A program made the position numbers and the translations under genes. A stretch of DNA of 64,000 nt from Leucobacter luti (GTDB lineage Bacteria; Actinomycetota; Actinomycetes; Actinomycetales; Microbacteriaceae): positions 372,697 to 436,696 of the forward strand of contig NZ_SHKI01000003.1 of the NCBI RefSeq assembly GCF_004217175.1, written 5' to 3'. This document shows, one piece after another, positions 60,069-64,000 of the stretch. The notes below the pieces were generated by a model, which saw nothing but the letters and a program-made list of their open reading frames with translations, searched no databases and was not told the origin of the DNA. How positions within the stretch are numbered: the stretch's first letter is position 1; each line of letters begins with the position of its first letter.

Positions 60069-60542
60069 ATGAGCTCCCGGCGCCGCATTGCCCCGGCGAT
60101 CGTCATGATCGTCGGAGTCGCCGGGGCGCTCGTCTTTGCCGCGCTCTTCCCCGCATACGCAACTGGCGAGTGGAGCGAGCCGCAGGGCTCGTGGGAGGCC
60201 TCTCGCACGCAGCTCCTCGCAGACACTGCCGACCCCGCCTCGGGCGCGGGCGCGGCCCTCGGCTCCCCGCTCGACCCCGAGTCGGTGGTGCTGCTCGAGG
60301 AGCTGGCCGACGGCGGCTACCTCTTCGCCGCGCGCACCACGGCGGGCTTCCTTGCCGCCGGGGTGGCACGCCCCGAGGGCCCGACGATCTGCGCCTCCGC
60401 CGACCGGTCGCCGAACGCGGAGATCGCGTGCGAGGTGTGGCGCTCGGACGACGAGCGCGGGTACGGAATCTGGGTGCAGCGCTCCGACACCGCACCGAGC
60501 GGCTTCCGGTACGAGCTCGAGTACGGCGAGCGCGCACCCTAG
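60069..60542 (+). CDS. Small membrane-anchored or exported protein, unknown function (copy 1)
   Basis: Unrecognised protein of 157 residues. The N terminus (SSRRRIAPAIVMIVGVAGALVFAALFPAYA) is a positively charged hydrophobic segment: signal peptide or anchor. The rest is acidic, with ASRTQLLADTA, SPLDPESVVLLEELADGG, a short Cys pair (TICASADR, EIACEVW) and GFRYELEYGERAP at the end. It shares start sequence and layout (R-R-I-A-P-A, AALFPA, two Cys, GF-x-x-EL) with the next gene, so the two are tandem paralogues. ATG is six bases after TATGGT, which suggests a leaderless transcript. Confidence 0.8.
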   Translation: MSSRRRIAPAIVMIVGVAGALVFAALFPAYATGEWSEPQGSWEASRTQLLADTADPASGAGAALGSPLDPESVVLLEELADGGYLFAARTTAGFLAAGVARPEGPTICASADRSPNAEIACEVWRSDDERGYGIWVQRSDTAPSGFRYELEYGERAP

Positions 60543-60635
60543 CGCCGCACACGGCGCCCCGGTCAGCACGGCCCCCAGCCCGCAGAGCGCCCCGGCGCAC
60601 AGGGCACCCCGACCGCGCCCGCCTAGGCTGGGGGC

Positions 60636-61127
60636 ATGAGCACAGGACGACGTATCGCGCCAGCCCTGGTAATGATTGCCGCACTCGCCGGAGCACTCAC
60701 GCTCGCAGCGCTGTTCCCGGCGAACGCCGCGGGCGACTGGTCCCGGGCGGCCGATCCGTGGGAGAACGCGCGGGAGCACATTATCGAGGACAGCTCCTCG
60801 GCGGCTCCAGACATGCGCCCGCTGCCGGAGTCGATCACGCTCCTCGAACAGCCCGAGGAGGATCTGTTCTTCTATGCCGCGACCACCGAGGGCGGGGGCG
60901 TGTTGCTCGGCGTCGTCGACGCGAGCGGCGGCGGCGTCACCTGCGGGAGCCTCGCCGACTCGACAGAAGTCGAGTGCGGTTTCGGGTTCGCCGAGCCCGA
61001 GCTGCACGGCGCGGCCTGGGTGGAGCGCGCCCCCGCGGCCCCGAACGGCTTTCACCACGAACTGCGCTTCTTTGGCTCGGAGGCGGAGTACACCGCGTAC
61101 TTCGCAGCGCTGCCGGAGTCCGCGTAG
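60636..61127 (+). CDS. Small membrane-anchored or exported protein, unknown function (copy 2)
   Basis: Unrecognised protein of 163 residues, paralogue of the preceding gene. N-terminal segment GRRIAPALVMIAALAGALTLAALFPANAAG is again a signal or anchor, and a cleavage after ANA is plausible. Two Cys (VTCGSL, VECGFGF) match those of copy 1 in position. The end is FHHELRFFGSEAEYTAYFAALPESA. ATG is six bases after TAGGCT. The domain family is not recognised. Confidence 0.8.
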   Translation: MSTGRRIAPALVMIAALAGALTLAALFPANAAGDWSRAADPWENAREHIIEDSSSAAPDMRPLPESITLLEQPEEDLFFYAATTEGGGVLLGVVDASGGGVTCGSLADSTEVECGFGFAEPELHGAAWVERAPAAPNGFHHELRFFGSEAEYTAYFAALPESA

Positions 61128-61175
61128 CAGAGGCCCGCTCGGAGCGCGCTGATCCCGCCCCCATAGGCTGGCTGA

Positions 61176-62588
61176 ATGATCACCACGGGCGATGCTTCCC
61201 AGCTCACCGGCTTCCCGGCCACCGCGCTCGCGCTCCGCGACGCACTCCGGGCGGGCGAGCTCTCTGCGCGCGAGGCGTCCGCGCACTTCCTCGCGCGCAT
61301 CGCCGCGCGCACCGATCTGGGCGCGTTCGTCACAGTCACCGCCGAGCGGGCCGCGGCCGAGGCCGGGGCGGCCGACGAGCGCTACGCCGCGACGCCGCGG
61401 GCCGGGCGCGCAGCGCTCCCCGCCCTGCACGGCGTCCCGCTCGGTCACAAAGACCTCAGCGACGTTGCCGGGGTCCCCACCACCCACGGGAGCGCGGCGT
61501 TCCCGCACGCGCCAGCACCCGAGGACGGCCCCGGAGTGCGCGTGCTGCGCGCGGCGGGAACCATCTCGCTCGGCAAGACGCAGGTTCCCGAGTTTGGGCT
61601 CACCGGCTACTCCGAGAACCTGATCGCACCACCGGCCCGCAACCCGCGCGACCCCGAGCGCACGGCCGGTGGCTCATCGGGCGGGAGCGCCGCGGCGGTC
61701 GCGGCGGGCCTGCTGCCGGTGGCCCCGGGCAGCGACGGGGGCGGCTCGATCCGAATCCCCGCGCTCGCGTGCGGCCTCGTGGGCCTCAAGCCGGGGCTCG
61801 GAGCGGTGCCCTCGGACGTGACGCGCGGCCCGCACGACGAGTTCGGCGCCCCGCGGCTCACGGCGAGCGGCCCGCTCGCGCACACCGCGGGGGACGCGGC
61901 GCTGCTGTTCGACGCGATGCGTGGCGCACACGACGAGCCGGCGGTCACGGCCGTGGCACGGGCCGACGAACTGCGCGGACTGCGGATCGGGGTTTCGGCG
62001 GCCTCCCCGTTCGAGGCAGCGCACCCGGTCCCGCTGGCCCCCGAGGCGCGGGCCGCGCACGAGCGCGCAGCGCAACTGCTGGCGGAGCGCGGGCACCGCG
62101 TCGAGGCCGCCGATTTCAGCTACGACCCGGTCTACCCGCGGGCGTTCACGCTCGCGTGGACCGCTGGGCTGTCGCTGCTCGACCTCCCGGCGGGCGCAGC
62201 CGAGCGGCTCATGCCCCTCACCCGTCTGTTCCGCGAGCGTGCCATCGCGCGGCCCCGGGAAGCGCACGTGTCGGCCGCGTCCCAGCTGCGCGACTTCGCC
62301 ACGGAGGCCCGGGCGCAGTGGGGCCGCTACGACATCGTGCTCACCCCGGGCCTCGCGATGCTGCCGCCCCGGATCGGCGCGTTCACGGCGCTCGACCCGG
62401 ACGACGACTACCGGCTCCAGTGCGAGTGGGCGCCGTACACCTCAATGGTCAACGTGTCGGGGTTGCCCGCCATTGCGGTGCCGATCCTGGAGACGGCGGC
62501 AGGCCACGCGTTCGGCGTGCAGCTGATCGGCCGTGCGGGCACCGAGGAGCGGCTGTTGCAGCTCGCGGCGCAGCTCACGGCGCGCTAG
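61176..62588 (+). CDS. Amidase signature family protein
   Basis: Amidase, 470 residues, with the Ser-cisSer-Lys catalytic triad: Lys in GVPLGHKDLSDVAG, cis-Ser in AGGSSGGSAAAVAAG and nucleophile Ser in GSDGGGSIRIPA. Similar to GatA-like/aryl acylamidases; no gatB or gatC is nearby, so it is not the tRNA amidotransferase subunit. ATG is six bases after TAGGCT. The 3' end overlaps the convergent Gfo/Idh/MocA gene by 14 bases. Confidence 0.93.
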   Translation: MITTGDASQLTGFPATALALRDALRAGELSAREASAHFLARIAARTDLGAFVTVTAERAAAEAGAADERYAATPRAGRAALPALHGVPLGHKDLSDVAGVPTTHGSAAFPHAPAPEDGPGVRVLRAAGTISLGKTQVPEFGLTGYSENLIAPPARNPRDPERTAGGSSGGSAAAVAAGLLPVAPGSDGGGSIRIPALACGLVGLKPGLGAVPSDVTRGPHDEFGAPRLTASGPLAHTAGDAALLFDAMRGAHDEPAVTAVARADELRGLRIGVSAASPFEAAHPVPLAPEARAAHERAAQLLAERGHRVEAADFSYDPVYPRAFTLAWTAGLSLLDLPAGAAERLMPLTRLFRERAIARPREAHVSAASQLRDFATEARAQWGRYDIVLTPGLAMLPPRIGAFTALDPDDDYRLQCEWAPYTSMVNVSGLPAIAVPILETAAGHAFGVQLIGRAGTEERLLQLAAQLTAR

Positions 62589-63666
62589 CCCGCGTGACCG
62601 GATCCCCCATGCGCTCTCGCGCCTCAGCCATGAGCGCGACGGTCGCGAGCGTCTGGTCAAGCGGGCGCAGCGGGGATTCGGTGAGCCCGGCGTCGAGGCA
62701 GCGGGCCACCTCGAGCGCTTCCCAGAACAGCTGGGTGTGCGCGAGAGCCGCCCCCTCGGCCCGCAGCTCGGACCCGTCGTGGAAGCGCACGACCACCGGG
62801 CCGGGCTGGTAGAACGGGGCCGGGAGCGAGAGCGTCGCCGCGGTGCCCGCGATGTACGCGGTCGTGGGAGTATCGGCGAGCATCGACGCGCTCACCGTCG
62901 CGAGCCGGCCGCGCTCGTCGGCGAGCACGGCGGCGAACTGCCCGATCGAGCCGTGCTCCGGGTGACGCTGCCCGTGCGCGGAAACGACCCGGAGCCCCGG
63001 GAGTACCTCATTCGCGAACATGATCGTGTAGCTGCCGATGTCGTTCATCGCGCCGCCGCCCTGCACCGGATCCATCGCCCGGTGGTGGTCGACCAGTCGC
63101 TCACCGAGGTTCGCGGAGACCGCGACGACCTCGCCGAGCATGCCGCTCGCGAGCACCTGGCGCACGATCGAGTACCGCGGCAGCGCGAGCGTCCACACCG
63201 CCTCCATCGCGAAGACGCCGCGCTCGCGCGCAAGCTCGACGAGGGCGCGGGTATCTGCGGGGTGCGGGGTCATCGGCTTCTCAACGAGCACCGGCTTGCC
63301 TGCCAGAATCGCGAGCGTCGCGTGAGCGAGGTGGTCGAGGTGCCCGGTCGCGATGTAGACCACGTCGACGTCTCCGTCGGCGACGAGCTCTTCGTAGCTG
63401 CCGTGTGCGCGCGCGATGCCGTGCTCCGCCGCGAACTCAGCCGCGCGCCCGAGGCTGCGCGACCCCACGGCGACCACCGGCTGGGAGGTGCTCGCCTGGA
63501 GCGCCTCGACGAACCTGGCGGCGATCCAGCCGGTCCCAAGAATCGCCCAGCGTTTCGCGGGCACCGCACGCGGATCCGGCACGACTGGATCGGGGAGCCG
63601 CTCGGGGCGCGCGCCGCCCGGGCCGGGCCCGGCGGCCGCCGGAGTGGGCCCCGTCGCGGGGCTCAT
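62575..63666 (-). CDS. Gfo/Idh/MocA-family oxidoreductase
   Basis: NAD(P)-dependent sugar or cyclitol dehydrogenase family, 363 residues. After a Pro/Ala/Gly-rich N terminus of about 40 residues, AILGTGWIAARFVEAL is the Rossmann loop, VDVVYIATGHLDHLAHATLAILAGKPVLVEKPMT has the EKP motif, and GGGAMNDIGSYTI belongs to the substrate domain. It lies after another Gfo/Idh/MocA gene with ATGA overlap, suggesting two steps of one pathway (a sugar or inositol route). Confidence 0.92.
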   Translation of the reverse strand: MSPATGPTPAAAGPGPGGARPERLPDPVVPDPRAVPAKRWAILGTGWIAARFVEALQASTSQPVVAVGSRSLGRAAEFAAEHGIARAHGSYEELVADGDVDVVYIATGHLDHLAHATLAILAGKPVLVEKPMTPHPADTRALVELARERGVFAMEAVWTLALPRYSIVRQVLASGMLGEVVAVSANLGERLVDHHRAMDPVQGGGAMNDIGSYTIMFANEVLPGLRVVSAHGQRHPEHGSIGQFAAVLADERGRLATVSASMLADTPTTAYIAGTAATLSLPAPFYQPGPVVVRFHDGSELRAEGAALAHTQLFWEALEVARCLDAGLTESPLRPLDQTLATVALMAEARERMGDPVTRASAP

Positions 63667-64000
63667 CGCGCCACCGCCACGGGCACGAAGCCGCCCCCGG
63701 CCCGCATGGACGCCACGGCGGCAGCGGCGACGCGGGTGGCCTGCGCGCCGTCGGCGACGGTCGCGAGGTGCGGTGCGCGGCCGGCGCCGAGCGCCGTGAC
63801 CCACTCCTGCAGTTCGAGTCGGTACGCGTCGGCGAAGCGGGGGCGAAAGTCGCCTGGGACGCCGGTGCTCGCGGCGAGCCCGGCCACCGTCACCGTACGG
63901 TGGGGCTCAGTGATCGCGACCGTGCCGGTCTCGCACACCACCTCGCAGCGCATGTCGTAGCCCGCCCGCGAGTTCAGAAATGTCTCGACGGTCGAGAGTC
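63663..64000 (-). CDS. Gfo/Idh/MocA-family oxidoreductase, 5' end beyond the window
   Basis: C-terminal part (about 112 residues) of a Gfo/Idh/MocA protein. TFLNSRAGYDMRCEVVCETGTVAI and RFADAYRLELQEWVTAL resemble the C-terminal domain of inositol 2-dehydrogenase-like enzymes. The gene enters from the right edge; its stop overlaps the downstream ATG. A short internal ATG at 63953 is not the real start because the domain continues upstream. Confidence 0.85.
   Translation of the reverse strand, partial: LSTVETFLNSRAGYDMRCEVVCETGTVAITEPHRTVTVAGLAASTGVPGDFRPRFADAYRLELQEWVTALGAGRAPHLATVADGAQATRVAAAAVASMRAGGGFVPVAVAR

Noticed and set aside
61176..62588. GatA subunit of tRNA amidotransferase
   Set aside because: gatB and gatC are not adjacent, and the neighbours are unrelated oxidoreductases and unknown proteins.
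59777..62812. A 1011-codon plus-strand open frame from the znuA spacer through the amidase gene
   Set aside because: It is a frame shadow: Arg/Pro-rich, crosses the hairpin and three supported genes, and shows no domain.

Overview
The window is about 70% G+C, nearly every start is ATG or GTG, and genes are packed into operons with 1-, 4- or 8-base overlaps. Protein types and style fit a high-GC Gram-positive actinobacterium, most like the family Microbacteriaceae (Leucobacter/Microbacterium-like); the family placement is inference. No rRNA, tRNA, CRISPR array, insertion sequence or phage gene was recognised. It reads as chromosomal DNA rich in catabolic and transport operons.

Layout. (1) 1-10080: a minus-strand operon (two LLM flavin monooxygenases, a GNAT acetyltransferase, a polar amino-acid ABC transporter with two tandem binding lipoproteins, an FAD/NAD(P)-binding protein) diverging from two flavin reductases. 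The composition matches N-acetylation/monooxygenation routes for S-substituted cysteines. (2) 10118-14739: TetR regulator with a clear operator, MFS exporter, YtcJ-type amidohydrolase, alpha/beta hydrolase. (3) 14817-17084: lipoate ligase with its accessory domain at the N terminus, a repeat-rich intergenic region, a quinone oxidoreductase. (4) 17185-29539: a two-armed locus. The minus arm has a BMP-type (nucleoside-class) ABC importer, a cytidine-deaminase-like protein without the usual ribose-binding motif, a VOC protein, a XylX-like (FAH-fold) 2-keto-3-deoxy-acid dehydratase and an aldehyde dehydrogenase. The plus arm has a D-2-hydroxyacid dehydrogenase, a FadR-type regulator, an SDR and a ketoglutaric-semialdehyde dehydrogenase. 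It looks like a route from an imported, unidentified nucleoside- or pentose-like compound to 2-oxoglutarate. (5) 29606-40435: a complete 4-deoxy-5-keto-uronate pathway (KduI, KduD, KDG kinase, KDPG aldolase) with an IclR regulator, two more D-2-hydroxyacid dehydrogenases, a cupin and a spermidine/putrescine-type ABC importer whose two permeases are fused. Two matching operators flank iclR.

(6) 40515-46395: YhgE/Pip protein, MMPL transporter with an extra C-terminal domain, and a TetR regulator with twin perfect palindromes between them. (7) 46438-50436: dCTP deaminase, CopD-CtaG fusion, HU, and cysteine-poor (zinc-free) ribosomal proteins S14, L33 and L28. (8) 50742-55624: SGNH hydrolase and an AcrB-type RND pump with a coiled-coil insertion. 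(9) 55712-59762: zinc operon (binding protein, ATPase, two permeases, Zur) with a promoter and Zur-box-like palindrome. (10) 59848-64000: a hairpin element, two small exported paralogues, an amidase and two Gfo/Idh/MocA oxidoreductases, the last one cut by the window end.

Two recurring signals stand out besides the genes. Eight genes have a TANNNT box exactly 6 (once 7) bases before the start codon, the layout of leaderless transcription. Two intergenic regions, 44 kb apart and unrelated in sequence, share the same architecture: a 19-base tandem duplication followed by an inverted copy that forms a long perfect hairpin.
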